Shown in pieces: positions 24,203 through 35,299 of a stretch of DNA of 64,000 nucleotides (position 1 is the stretch's first letter; the number at the start of each line of letters is the position of its first letter). The position numbers and the translations under genes are program-made. The notes below the pieces were generated by a model. That model did not search any database and was not told the DNA's origin. It was given only the letters and a program-made list of their open reading frames with translations. Origin of the DNA: Coniosporium tulheliwenetii (lineage: Eukaryota > Ascomycota > Dothideomycetes); assembly GCA_030247845.1 (NCBI GenBank), contig JAPDRP010000006.1, positions 372,001 through 436,000 on the forward strand, written 5' to 3'.

Positions 24203-26975
24203 ATGCCCGGCGCTACTCTCACCAAGAACTCCTCACGCCTTCCACAACGCTCTTCATCCAAGAAGCTCCCATGGCTTGACGGCTCCCGTATGCCCGGCGG
24301 ATGGTCAACTCCAGCATCCGACCAGAAACGGCGCGCTTCTGCCGTGACTGCCAACCATCCCGAGCCGCAGGACAACATAGGTGTAGCTGCCCTGCAAAAA
24401 GCAATAACAGACCTGGAGAACCTCATGCACGAAGCTGCGGAGGTTGCTGAAGATGTCGGCGACCTTGCTAGGCCTGTCCGACCAATGCCCTCTTCTTCAT
24501 CTTCTTCCTCCGGTTCCGAAGCTACGTTTTCCAGCGGCCGATCGACCAAGTCGTCTAACAAGACCGTACTCACCACGATTCCGAGCATCCCTACGATGGC
24601 CGAACCTCCGTCCAAAGAGTCCATCGCCGTTGACTGGGCTTACATGAACAAGACTCCCCTCCGCGCCAGTAGCCCTTTGTCGAGCTCGCCAAAACCTCCA
24701 CCGCGACAAGGGACTCGTGTACTACGACGGGTAACTCCTAGGCCTATCGCCGATAGTTCATCCGAGAATGAAAGTCCAAAGAATGCCAAGAGCTTCAGAC
24801 GCGCAGACACCACGCGAAGACATAGCACTCCCCAAGCCTTGAACAGGAGGCAGAGCATCCCCCCTATGGCCGCCGATACTGGAATCAGACGACGACAGAG
24901 ACGCCACGACGGATCGGATGAAAAGATCACCCCTTGGGAAGGGGATGATAAAGAGGAGCCAAGATATTACGGCAGCGATCCTGAGATATCGGAGGTCACA
25001 CCTCGACGCCGTCATATGTTTTCGCACGGCAAGAATGGGTCAGATCGTGTTCGCCATCACAGGCGCAAGCCGTTGGCTAGGAACTGGAGCCGGGCGAGGA
25101 AGCGTGTCACTGCCATTATAGCTTGCATCAACACCTTCACGTTGGGATACATCATCGGCCAATATGTGAGTTTTGGAACTTCTCTGCTCGATTGGCTCAG
25201 TTTGCTGATAAGATTTAGGCTGGCGAGGTGCCTAAGATTCAGTACCAACTGGCCGACCAGCAGCATCAAGTCATCCTCGGAAACGTCTTGTAAGTGTCCT
25301 GACGACAGGTTCGCGCCAAGCCCTTCTGACCACCTGACAGTCTCTTCATCGGTCTCGCCATCTCCACTTTCTTCTTCTGGCCCTTGCCGCTGCTCCATGG
25401 CCGCAGGACATATGTGCTGGCCGCATTAGCTATCGCCCTTCCTCTGCAATTCCCGCAGGCCTTGGTTATCAACACGCCCCGGTCACCGACCATCGTAGCC
25501 TACCGTGTGGGCTTGCTGCTTCCGAGGGCCATCTCCGGCTTCATACTCGGCTTCGCAAATGTCAACTTTATCACGACTCTGTTAGATCTCTATGGGGCGT
25601 CTCTGCAAAGCTCGAACCCACAGCAAGAGCTCGTTATCATCAACGACGTCCGGCGTCATGGCGGTGGAGTAGGCTTGTGGCTCGGCCTATGGGTTTGGTG
25701 CTTCATAGGCTCCGTTTCATTGGGCTTCTTGACTGGTGCGGGCATCATCGCGGACTTGAATCCTGCCTGGGGATTTTACATCATCATGATTCTGATGGCT
25801 TCTGTTCTTTGTCTGAATATCATCGCTCCGGAAACACGCCGCTCGCCGTATCGCCGCTCCTTTACCGAGGTTGTTGACGCTGAAGATACCGTCCACCGCA
25901 TGGTCGCTCGTGGGGAAGTCAAGCTGCACATCTCTACACAGCCGCCCAAGTACTGGTTCGATGAAGTCTTCGCCGGTATCAGGCTCAACTTCCGTATGAT
26001 GTTCCAACCTGGCTTCTTCATCCTGGCACTGTACGTCGGATGGATCTACGCAATGTTCGTCCTCGTCATCGTAGTAAGTGACCCCAGAACACACCTGCCC
26101 CTTCCTCCGCTCACCCCTCCCAGCTACTCGGCGCCCTCCTCTCCCGCGAATACCGCTGGTACCCCCACTTCGTCGGGCTAGGCGTGATGTCCTTGGCCAT
26201 CGGCGCCTTCCTCGCCATCCCGCTCACCAAAGCCGGGCTCTTCAGCCGTGCCCGCAAAGCCGGCCCCCGCACCGACAGCATGACCTTCCAGAAGCGCATA
26301 ACCTGGACCTCGCACCTCGTGCGCCGCGTGCTCTTCATGTCCGCGCTCCCCTTCGTCGGCATGGCATATACGCTGCTTTCAGCAGGCAAGCCACTCCACT
26401 GGATGTGGCCGATCTTCTGCGCGGGGATTATCGGGTTTCTGTCAAATCTGGCGATTGCAGAGTGCTATGGCTTGATTATGGAGACGTTCGATACATCGGA
26501 CCTCCAGCCGGGAGCGAATAGCAGACATAGACTGCAGAGCATGGCGTCTGATGTGCGGCGGTGGCGCACGAACTACAGCTCGTTCCCGCGCGTCACGGCT
26601 GGAATCATGGTGAGCCAGACTTTCGCCTTCCTGCTCGCGGCAGCCGCGACAGGGGTTGGCGGTGCGGTGACGAGGAAGATGGGCGCGCAGACCGCGACGG
26701 GCATTACGGCGGGGATATTGCTCGCGCTGACAGTACTGTTGACGGTCGTGCTGTGGCGGTGGAGCAAGGTCCAGGTGATTCCGAACCATGCGTTTGGGAC
26801 GAGGAGGAATACGACGAGCGAGGCGAGGTTCACGCAGGAGGATTGGAAGCCGGTTATTATTGGGAATCCGTCGGGGAAGATTCGCAGGATGAGTTTGTTG
26901 GAGCTGGGGGCGCAGAGTCGGTGGACGGAGATTAGGAAGTTGAATAAGTTGACTAAGGAAAAGCCGGCTGTGTGA
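24203..26975 (+). CDS. MFS transporter with long cytoplasmic N-terminus (polyamine/TPO4-like)
   Basis: Exons 24203-25165, 25219-25289, 25341-26073 and 26124-26975 join in frame to 872 residues. The first 290 residues are hydrophilic, Ser/Arg-rich and disordered. The membrane part then starts at RARKRVTAIIACINTFTLGYIIGQY. About twelve hydrophobic segments follow (for example GLWLGLWVWCFIGSVSLGFL, WGFYIIMILMASVLCLNII) with a large central loop (TQPPKYWFDEVFAGIRLNFRMM). Fungal relatives are annotated as general-substrate or polyamine transporters of the plasma membrane; the true substrate cannot be read. All three introns are 50-53 nt with GT-AG ends. No frame breaks. Confidence 0.82.
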
Positions 26976-27769
26976 GGCGCTGGGAGGATGTGGGTGGGGT
27001 TGGGCGGCTGGTTGGTGGTCTTGCATAAGTCCTGCGGGACACAGGTTGTACTCATTGCTGTTGACACTACAGGTGCGCCTAGAACGGGAGAGCCTACAAG
27101 AGAATCGAAGTTGTTAAAGGAAGAAAACGACAATGGAATGCAAAAGTAAATCATAACCCCTGATTGGAAGAACCGACAAGAAACTCCTTAAGAGAACTCA
27201 AAGCGCCATTCGTAAGAACTGCCGCATTCCAAGAGGTCGTCATTCTCGCCCGATTTCCTGTCTATCAATAAATCGGCGAGTGCATTCAGGTGCATCTTCT
27301 CCTTTCGTTCTAAAGGCCTCATGAGAGTTGTCTCCCGTACTCCCGCAGAGCCAAGTCCAAATCCCTTCTCCCTAGATCGCCACCAATAACAAGGTGGGCC
27401 AAAGAGTTTCTGACACCTCAATCCGAAGCTCGGTCCTGCATCTCGACGGCGGAATCTGCAGCGGACGGGATTGACAGCAAGCCCTCGCATGGAATTAGCC
27501 TGAAGTCCTTGCGAGGAGTCACCTCAAAATCCTCGTTCGAAACCCGCTCAAAATCCTCATACAGGTCAAGCTCTGGCTGCTCACACCGGCCCGGCCTTCC
27601 CATCTGTGACCAGCCCAGCTTCATCCCGCCGAGGAACCGGCTCATAGTCATCTCCAACCAAAAGGCCGCTTATCATGATCCTCGGCAGGTTCATACCAAC
27701 GGCCCTGTGCACCCTCCACGAGCGAAAGCTCACTTCATACGCCTCAAGCACGCCGACAGGAATCTCGCA

Positions 27770-27973
27770 TCAGCGTCCAAAGTAGCAGAACCATGAGCCG
27801 CCCTTGTGACATCTGTTCTCGGAGCCGCATGCCACACAGGGACACCTCGAAGGCGTCAGCGGTGTGACGCACGGGTTGCGGACCGTGCCGCCGAAGGGCT
27901 TGCTATGTGCGAAGACGTACTCCGCGCCGTACGCAGTTCCGGCTGTTAGGCTGTTCGTCGCGCCGGGATTCAC
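27770..27973 (-). CDS. Candidate 3' exon of a small cysteine-rich secreted protein
   Basis: The frame reads NPGATNSLTAGTAYGAEYVF, then VRNPCVTPLTPSRCPCVACG and ENRCHKGGSWFCYFGR before a stop: at least seven Cys in under 70 residues, with a compact, ordered look. Just upstream the codons for Q-C-V precede it. I could not define the first exon; a hydrophobic stretch ILSLSTAAFAAPYI further upstream on the same strand could be a signal peptide but lies in another frame. Confidence 0.35.
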   Translation of the reverse strand: MNPGATNSLTAGTAYGAEYVFAHSKPFGGTVRNPCVTPLTPSRCPCVACGSENRCHKGGSWFCYFGR

Positions 27974-28868
27974 ACATTGGATGTCCAGGGGGAAGGGAGG
28001 GCGACTTGAGAGCTAGTTAAGCCGCTGGTCTCGCCAGATTTGATGATGGGGCTCTGATGTCGACGAGGGTGGGTGTTGGCTTTAGTGGCCACAACGCTTT
28101 GATGTTCGTTGGAGAATGAGAACTCGCGTTTGTAGCTGTGATGGAATTACACTGCCTAGAGAGGGCGGCGGACGGCACCGGGTGAGGGTTGCGAGAACCT
28201 CCAGCCGTTTGTTCGGCGGGTCGGCATGAGAATGTAGGGTGCCGCGAACGCCGCGGTGGACAAGGAGAGGATGCTCGAAATTGTGTGAATTTTAGATGCA
28301 GAGCTTTGTGACTATGGAGGTGGCTGATGATAGTGATGGAGATAGAGGACAAAAACTTAGGTTTGATGGTACTGATGTGCCTGGAGACTAACGAAATTGG
28401 CACTTCAAATCGAAATTCAAACCTCAGCATGTCCGAACGGAACAACGAAGCTGAGCAGGAAGCCTATCAAAGGGATTGTCGAGGCACAAGACTATATACG
28501 GATAGCGGTGAATCAAGTTGCTCCCTTCTGATGTCTTTCGCGGGTGTTCCTATTGCTATGTTGTCTCCCACTATAATTCTAAGCATAACATACTTTTTCT
28601 CACCGCGTACCCTACCAGTACAAGCAGTTGTCGACCGTGAAACCGTGAACGGTGTTCTACGAAAGCAAAACTACTGCCGCATTCGAAGTGCAACAGTTCG
28701 TAGATGACTATAGGTGTGAGAATATGGAGAGCACAAGTAGAGTCCTTCGACATGTTTCACAACGGATGTGCAGCGCGATAGCGAGTCGCTATCACCGCAA
28801 TCTCTAGCTTACACCACGATGGAGACTCTAAGCCTCTCACGAGCAGACTGCCCTGCAAAAATTGCGCT

Positions 28869-28910
28869 GGTCAGATCTGGCTGGTCAGATCCGACCGGTC
28901 AGATTCACGC
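28869..28910 (+). repeat. Tandem repeat, 14-bp unit, three copies
   Basis: GGTCAGATCTGGCT, GGTCAGATCCGACC and GGTCAGATTCACGC; the GGTCAGAT half is invariant. Confidence 0.85.
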
Positions 28911-29011
28911 GGCGTTCTACACGGGCTCCTATATTGCCGGATTGGGAAAAGGACGAGTTCGTAGAACGACTACAAAAGTGAAAACCGCTCACACACCTCG
29001 GCAGTAAGGTG

Positions 29012-29047
29012 CTACGATGATATACTACGATGATGTGCTACGATGAT
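29012..29047 (+). repeat. Three spaced copies of CTACGATGAT
   Basis: Copies at 29012-29021, 29025-29034 and 29038-29047, 13-bp period. Confidence 0.85.
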
Positions 29048-29300
29048 GCGCCGAAGCTTGCTCACCTTACCATCGCCAGCAGCATGAAGTATTCTAGAGC
29101 GCCGACGCGCTGTCATCACGGAACGGCGCCGGCTTCAAGAAGCCTTCGCGCGTTCCTCGCCGGTGCTATGGAAAGCGTCCAGGTCGACGGCAATAGACTC
29201 CACGGCCATGTATGGCCTCCAGCGGCAAGATATGGCGAGCAGCGGCTAGACTTGTACAGCGGAAGAAATCTGTGTGGGGATTTGTATGGGCGGCAGATTT

Positions 29301-29448
29301 CACAGTCGTTCTACGGAGATCCTGATGTTGCCGTTTCGGGCAACGGCACCAGCGGCAAGCTTTGTATGGCGCGTGGAATCACAATCGTTCTACAGGGGTT
29401 CTGGTGTTGCCGTATCGGGCAATGGCCTGGATCTGTAGAACGACTGTG
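29301..29448. repeat. Diverged direct duplication plus inverted CGTTCTAC core
   Basis: A 47-bp unit at 29301-29347 recurs at 29380-29426; seven of eight differences I count are transitions. CACAGTCGTTCTAC (29301-29314) is also repeated inverted as GTAGAACGACTGTG at 29435-29448. Confidence 0.7.
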
Positions 29449-29871
29449 TGATTTCTTCAAGACTCACATCAAGGCGTGGTCCGCGAGGTGCTACGGCGGT
29501 ACTCTGCTCATCACCTTCTTGTTGACTACAGGAGTGGCCGCTCTGCCGTCTTTCATGACACTGATGAAGGTTTGGTTTCGCGATGATGCGTCGGAAGGTT
29601 GCCCTGTTGTGGAGCCTGAAAGTTGGCCTTATCGGATCGGGCCCACCTATTTCCGGAACATCAGAGCTTAGGATTTCTCTGCTAAACTTTCACATGTCCC
29701 GTTGTATGCTCCGCATATCAATCAGTATCACTTAAGGGCAGCGTCTAAGAGGAACGAACCTTTACACCTACATACGCTTGCACACACCATATAGCGGCGC
29801 CTCTTACAGCACCAACACAATCTCGTCAAGTAGAGCCGCCGTTCTCTATCTACACGCCGCACGCGCTCACC

Positions 29872-30696
29872 ATGTCCTCCCTCCGCAACGCCGTCGCGCG
29901 CCCGACGCACAAAGAGCGCGCGCAACCCCTCGAACGCCAAAAATGGGGTCTGCTCGAGAAGAAAAAGACTATACCCTGCGCGCGCGGGACCACAACGAGA
30001 AGCGGCGCAAGCTCAAGACCCTGCGCCAAAAGGCCGCCGACCGCAACCCCGATGAGTTCTATTTCGGAATGATGTCCACAAAGGCGGGGCGAATGGCGCG
30101 AAGCTGGGAGACCGGGGAAACCAGGTGTTGAGCCAGGATGTGGCGAAGTTGCTCAAGACGCAGGATGCGGGGTATTTGAGGACGGTGGCGCAGAAGGTGA
30201 GGAAGAGAGGGAGAGGTTGGAGGAGGGCCTTGTGATTGAGGGGAAGGAGGTCAAGGCGTTGAAGGGGGAGAGTGGGAAGAAGGGGCATACGGTGTTTGTG
30301 GGTAGTAAGAATGAGCAGGAGGACTTCCGGCCGGATGAGTGGTTCGGCACGAGCGCGGAAGGGTTGAGCAAGACGTACAATCGACCGCGGCAACAATCAG
30401 AGGTGGCTTCCGAAGAGGACGTTGCAGATGATCCGTCCGATGCAGCGAAGCAGCGGCGGCCACAGCGTGCTGTGGATGCAGAACTCAAGGCCATGAAAGA
30501 AGAGCGAGCATCGCGGAAGAAACGGCAAAGAGAACAAGAAGCGCGGCGCATACGGTTGGAAGCTGTCAAGGCACGGGAACGGGACCTCCTGATAGCCGAG
30601 CAGGCGCTGGAAGCCCAACGCGCGAAGATGGCGAACAACGTCGGCGGTGTGAACAAGAATGGCGTCAAGTTCAAGGTTCGGGAACGGAAGCGGTGA
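29872..30696 (+). CDS. utp11: Utp11, small-subunit processome protein (three frame breaks)
   Basis: Pieces from all three frames give one Utp11: MSSLRNAVARPTHKERAQPL, KKDYTLRARDHNEKRRKL, NPDEFYFGMMSTK, VLSQDVAKLLKTQDAGYL, then HTVFVGSKNEQEDFRP and a lysine-rich coiled-coil tail. Breaks are near 29966 (AAAAAG run), 30083 (before the GANGAKLGDRGNQ piece) and 30205 (before ERERLEEGL); one base missing at each restores 275 residues. Utp11 is a nucleolar U3 snoRNP protein needed for 18S rRNA maturation, so a true knockout would be lethal. That argues for sequence error here. Confidence 0.88.
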
Positions 30697-30865
30697 AGGG
30701 TGCATGGTCGGCTTCATCCTCATTCGCAGTATACGGCGGCTTGGGATGTCCGTATCATCATCCGTACCAGATTCTCGGATATGGGCGCCGAACGTGGAGA
30801 AACATGGCAGCGCTCAGTCTGCGGGCTGGATTTGAACTAGGATGCTCACGAGCACCGACCCGCTT

Positions 30866-31742
30866 CTACATCTTACTCGGCATCCTCATCGCGCCATCCA
30901 GCCGTATCACAGTCCCATTCAGCATGACATTCTCCACCGCCTCCCTCACCAACCTTGCAAACTCCTCCGGCCTGCCCGCCCGCACCGGAAACTCCATCAC
31001 GCGCTCCAGGCTCTTCTTAGCCTTTTCGCCCAGCATGCTCGTCATCTTGCTCTCGAACAAGCTCGGCGCAATCGTCACGGCTCGGATGCCATACCGCGCG
31101 AGGTCTCGGGCAAGAGGTAGTGTTAGGGAGGCTATTGCGCCTTTGGAAGCTGCATAAGCCACTTGGCCGGGTTGGCCATCGAAGGCGGCGGAGGAGGAAA
31201 CAAGCAGGAGGATGCCGCGCTCGTTGTCGGGTTCTAGGGGCGTGACCTTAGTCATGTGCGGTAGGGCTTGCCGGATGAGATCTAGTGTGCCGCGGAGGTT
31301 GATGTTGAGGACGAAGTCGATGGAGGAGAGGGGAGGGGCTCGTTGTGCTTGTCGATGATCTGTTTAGATCAGCATAATACCCAAATAGATCCTACCCACA
31401 TCTCCAGCGCATCATGAACCATTTAGGATGCAAGCACACAAAAACCCACCTTCCCCGGATTCCCCACTCCCGCAGCAGCAACTACACCCCCAACTCCTTG
31501 CCCGTCCGCCGCGCCCACTCCACTGTATCTGTGACCGCCGCAGCTATACTCTCCGTCTCCGAGACGTCTGTCGTGAAAAACGCGGCCCGTGACCCCAACT
31601 CTTTAATCAGGGCTTCCCCAGCGTCGGCGTCCATATCCAGTATCGAGACATAGGCGCCGTGGCTGTGGAGGTCTTTTGCGGTTGCTAGACCGAGCCCGGA
31701 TGCGCCGCCGGAGATGATGAAGGTGCGGTCTGCGATCTTCAT
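30866..31742 (-). CDS. Short-chain dehydrogenase, 3-hydroxyacyl-CoA dehydrogenase type-2-like (two frame breaks)
   Basis: Exons 31450-31742 and 30866-31359. The Rossmann motif ISGGASGLGLATA and DMDADAG sit at the N-terminus, VVAAAGVGNPGK supplies the structural AAG motif, and catalytic residues are Ser in LLVSSSAAFDGQ and YxxxK in VAYAASKGAIAS. RYGIRAVTIAPSLFESKM is typical of the HSD17B10 group, mitochondrial NAD-dependent enzymes of branched-chain and fatty-acid oxidation. Breaks lie in the C run 31487-31491 and near 31322-31326 (before SIDFVLNINLRG). Corrected length is about 262 residues, normal for the family. Confidence 0.85.
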
Positions 31743-32448
31743 GGTGGGGTTGAGGGGTTTGAGAGGGTTCAGTGAGAATGCCGGCTTCTTGGTTAGAGAG
31801 GGGAGTGGGTGCAGCTACTGCAGTCGAGTCGCCGTACGAGCTGCCGCAAAGGTGTATTGAAGGAGTTCGGTCAATCGCTGGGATCATCACGAGCGTTCAA
31901 GCCTCGGTCCGCCGAAGCTCCACAGGCGCGCGTCTCCGCCTTAGGTACCTGCGCCAGCCGCGTCAACCCAAGCACGGACATCGCGAAGCTCACAAGGATT
32001 TTGCGGTCATGCTCCAGAACTCTTCCTTGTACAGTGTCCAGCTCAATGCACTTTCCGCTGGTAATCGACAAATCTAGAATAACGAACTTTCAGGCTCGAG
32101 ATTGGCAAGGTATGTGCCTAGAATAATGAAGCCATGCCCGACTGGTTTTGTTCGAAACGCCGCTTTAAGATGACGCGCAAGAGTTTCTTGTAGCCAGTGG
32201 AAGCTTCGGGATGATCCTGTCCTTGGAACAAGGGTCAACATAACAAAACGTTGCTCATCAAGCGTCTGCTCTAGCCCTATTTGGGTGGGCAGCGGATTCT
32301 TATGTTGACCCTTGGAAGATGGTATATTGGTGCGCGGGTACTCTATTGTTCCCGCATCTCATCTTGCTGTAAGTTTCGTGGTCGATTCTTACCACATCTC
32401 AGACCAAAAGAAGCAGCCCGAATGATATCAGGGCTGACAAAAGTCATA
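31743..32448. other. Intergenic 0.7 kb with a 14-bp inverted repeat
   Basis: AAGGGTCAACATAA at 32230-32243 is repeated inverted at 32300-32313, 56 bp apart. No gene seen. Confidence 0.5.
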
Positions 32449-34685
32449 TTAGGATAACGGGCTTCGAACTTTAACGAAGCTCAACCCTGACCGTTTGCGG
32501 AAAATCTGAACACTCCCCTCTTGCTGCTTTTTCGATATGAGATCCATGACTATGCCAGCGTTCTGACATAGGGAGTGCTCGTTCCAGTAATCCTGCAACT
32601 TCGATGTGACGACGCTGTGGGGGTCTGCACCGTAAAGCAACAGCTCTCTCATCACACGAACACTACCCTTCTTCGCTGCAAGGACAAGTGGGGTATCGCC
32701 TGCGGTATCCTTAACCTCCATGTCAACGTTTTGGTTCAATACGACTCGCGTCATCGGCAAATTGTTCCGGCCTGCCATCAAGTGTAAGACCGTTCGACCG
32801 CAGTCATCAGTGGCGTTTGCATCGGCCCCTCTATCCCGAAACATTTCTACCAGATGCTCATGCTCATGAATTGCAGCTTTCAGTAGAGCGGTGTGTTGGA
32901 GGTTGTCTTTAGCTTCGAGATCTGCACCTCGATTTATCAGTAAAAACGCAACCTCCTTGTGGCCTCCAATAGTAGCGAGATGAAGAGCAGTTCTCTGCTC
33001 CGACGTTCTGGCCGTGATAGAAGCACCGCGGTTAATCAAGAGGGCAGCGATCTTTTCATAACCATTCGAAGCGGCATGGTGCAACGCGGTATAATTGTCA
33101 GGGCCCCGAACGTCTACTTCGGCTCCGTGGTCAAGGAGAAGCTGCGAGATCTCTCTACAACCGTTAAGGGCTGCCCATTGAAGAGCAGTCATATTACCAT
33201 CTATGTTGGGGTTCGGGTTTACGCCATGCTGAAGGAGATATCGCACAACTTCCTCTCGTTGTTCTCGAGTGGCGCGCAGGAGAGCCTGCTGTTTTCCGAG
33301 GTCATCTGCCTCAGAACTAAAACCGAAGAGCGACAGCTGGCGCAAGACCACCTCAGGAACGATATCGGGCGGTTGTGTTGCGACTCTCCATGGCTGGGAG
33401 AACCGAAGGTGGGTTAAGATTTCTGCCGAGGCAATTTTCACCGTTTTTTCCCTGGGTTTCTGGATCAGCTGGCGCAGTAAACGCAAATGCAGAATCGTGG
33501 CCACCTACGGATCTGGTCGATTGGCTTCTTCAGCGGCGCTGAGGTCACCACGGCTTCGTACGGCCTCAGTGGAAGTGGGAGGAAAATCCTCTCTAGTCAG
33601 AAGCCAAGAATGTCCGAGGGCGTTGTCCGCCGTTGGGCGTTGATCAGGGTCAGCAGCCAAAAGCTTTCGCAGAAAATCCACCCCTCTTGTCCCAACTTGG
33701 CCGACAAGTGGGCTGTTGGGAAGTGATCGCTGTGATGGCAGTACTGCTGGAGAACCCACAGTTGCGTAAATGGTACAACCCCGGTAACGAATTTGAACAG
33801 GACGCAGCCCAAAGACCAGAGATCAACGGCACTGTTATATGATCCTGTACCCTCGTCAAGACGACCGTTGATCGTGCAACCATATATCTCGGGAGCTTGG
33901 TAGTTAGGGGTTCCAATCATGGTACGAAGAGCCGTCTCGCCATCTGCTACTCGTTTGGAGATACCAAAGTCTCCGATAGCGACGCACCAGTGGGACGACT
34001 GTGGCCGTTTTTGCCGAACGAATACGTTCTGTAGAGGCGTCCCAGTTTAGAGCCGGATTTTGGAGGCAAAGACTCGGGAAGGGAGTCACCTGTGGTTTGA
34101 GATCTCGATGAGTGAAGCCTTCCGAGTGCATTATCTTGAGCCCGAAGAGCAAGTCGTTGGCAACCTCAACCGCATCAAGCTCCGTGATATCCTCTCCTAC
34201 ATATCTACTTAGATCTCCGAGCTCGAAGTACTCCATAGCAATGAAGAGGGCCTCCGGTGTCTCAAACCAGCCATGGAAATCCACAAAGATTTGCTGTTCC
34301 TTGTACTAAAACAAAAGCTTCAGCACGAAACATACTATCAAGAGTTTGCTTGGTATTAGCATACCTCGGGTATCGAAAGCCTCACAAGTGCTGCCAGTTC
34401 GCGTTTGTAGTCAATATTCCTGGCCAGCATCTGATTCTTGAATATCTTTTTGACCGCTCGCAGCTGTGATATCTCCCTACCTAACGAGTCTTTCTTGACG
34501 CAGCTTTCCAAGTGGACCTGACCGAATGCGCCGTGCCCGATATTCTTCTTCTGCTGAGTCCACGTGGTTTCAACGGGTTCTCGTAGGGGGCCATGTTGGC
34601 GGTTCAACTTGTACGTTGTGTGAACAGTATGCTTAGGGAGCACAGTAGCTTCGAGCCTGAATCGATTCAACGACTCGTCGTCCAT
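32449..34685 (-). CDS. Ser/Thr protein kinase fused to ankyrin repeats (one frame break)
   Basis: Exons 34365-34685, 34090-34305, 33509-34028 and 32449-33451 give 686 residues once one base is added at 33718-33720. Kinase motifs in order: P-loop GHGAFGQV, RAVKKIF lysine, HRDLKPQN catalytic loop, IGDFGIS, and TPNYQAPE. A C-lobe DLWSLGCVLFKFVTG and DQRPTADNALGHSW complete the domain. About seven ankyrin units follow (for example TALQWAALNGCREISQLLLD, TALHHAASNGYEKIAALLIN). An in-frame TAG between the halves lies inside a probable 57-nt intron (33452-33508: gtaggt donor, CTGAT branch, cccag acceptor). Kinase-ankyrin proteins are common in filamentous fungi and linked to heterokaryon or stress signalling; target unknown. 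Confidence 0.75.
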
Positions 34686-34854
34686 CGCGTGGCAGGTCAG
34701 GAACAGTCACTAGACTTCCAGGCATTCTCTTCCGGTTACTTAAAGACTCTTGAAAAAGCGAGCTGTCGGATCACTGGGTCCCATGATCTGTAGGATTGCG
34801 GCTGACATGCACCTCTTCCTCACAGCCAATGGTACTCAGCAGGTGACTTCTTGC

Positions 34855-34923
34855 CTTACGGGAGAAGGCTGATTCCTGAAAACCTTACGTAAAGGTTTTT
34901 AGGAATCTGCCCTCTCTCGTAAG
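34855..34923. repeat. 69-bp near-perfect palindrome
   Basis: Arms 34855-34886 and 34892-34923 (32 nt each, few mismatches) flank a TTACGTAA centre. It lies about 170 bp upstream of the kinase-ankyrin start. Confidence 0.85.
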
Positions 34924-35299
34924 ATGTATTAGAACCATTCACAACAGCGATGTGACGCAGTGGACGCGTTCTTGCACTAGTTAGCCTCTGTGATAGCAGC
35001 GTAGTATACCTAACGGTGCCTATAGATAGATATCACCAGCGACCTAGTAAAAAGAGGCGCATGTTAATCTTCGTACCTAGAACTTTGGAAAGTAGGTGCA
35101 AGTGAGATGCAGGGGCACGCCGGGTCATCGCCGGCCTGTACGATCCCACAAGCGCGCGTCTCATCAAGCGCGTCCACCTCGAAACTCTAAGCATAGACGT
35201 CTTGAAGCTCATCGATTAGTCTACCTACCTACAACAGTATCGCACCACCACCCCATACCCTCTCTCCCCGAAAGAACCCACCAGAACCACCACCGTCCA

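Larger units (their letters stand above)
26976..29871. other. Repeat-rich, gene-poor 2.9 kb
   Basis: Holds a candidate cysteine-rich exon (27770-27973), a 14-bp tandem triplet, three CTACGATGAT copies and a diverged 79-bp-period duplication with CGTTCTAC cores. Larger plus frame 29030-29671 covers that duplication and has no family motif. Confidence 0.5.

Noticed and set aside
29030..29671. 213-codon plus-strand open frame
   Set aside because: Covers a duplicated, mutated repeat; a late hydrophobic stretch looks like chance.
30800..30880. tRNA-like B-box (GTTCAAATCC) on the minus strand
   Set aside because: No A box, no anticodon arm and only a weak T stem.
33505..33507. In-frame TAG as evidence for separate kinase and ankyrin genes
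   Set aside because: It lies inside a well-formed 57-nt intron, and the ankyrin frame has no early ATG.
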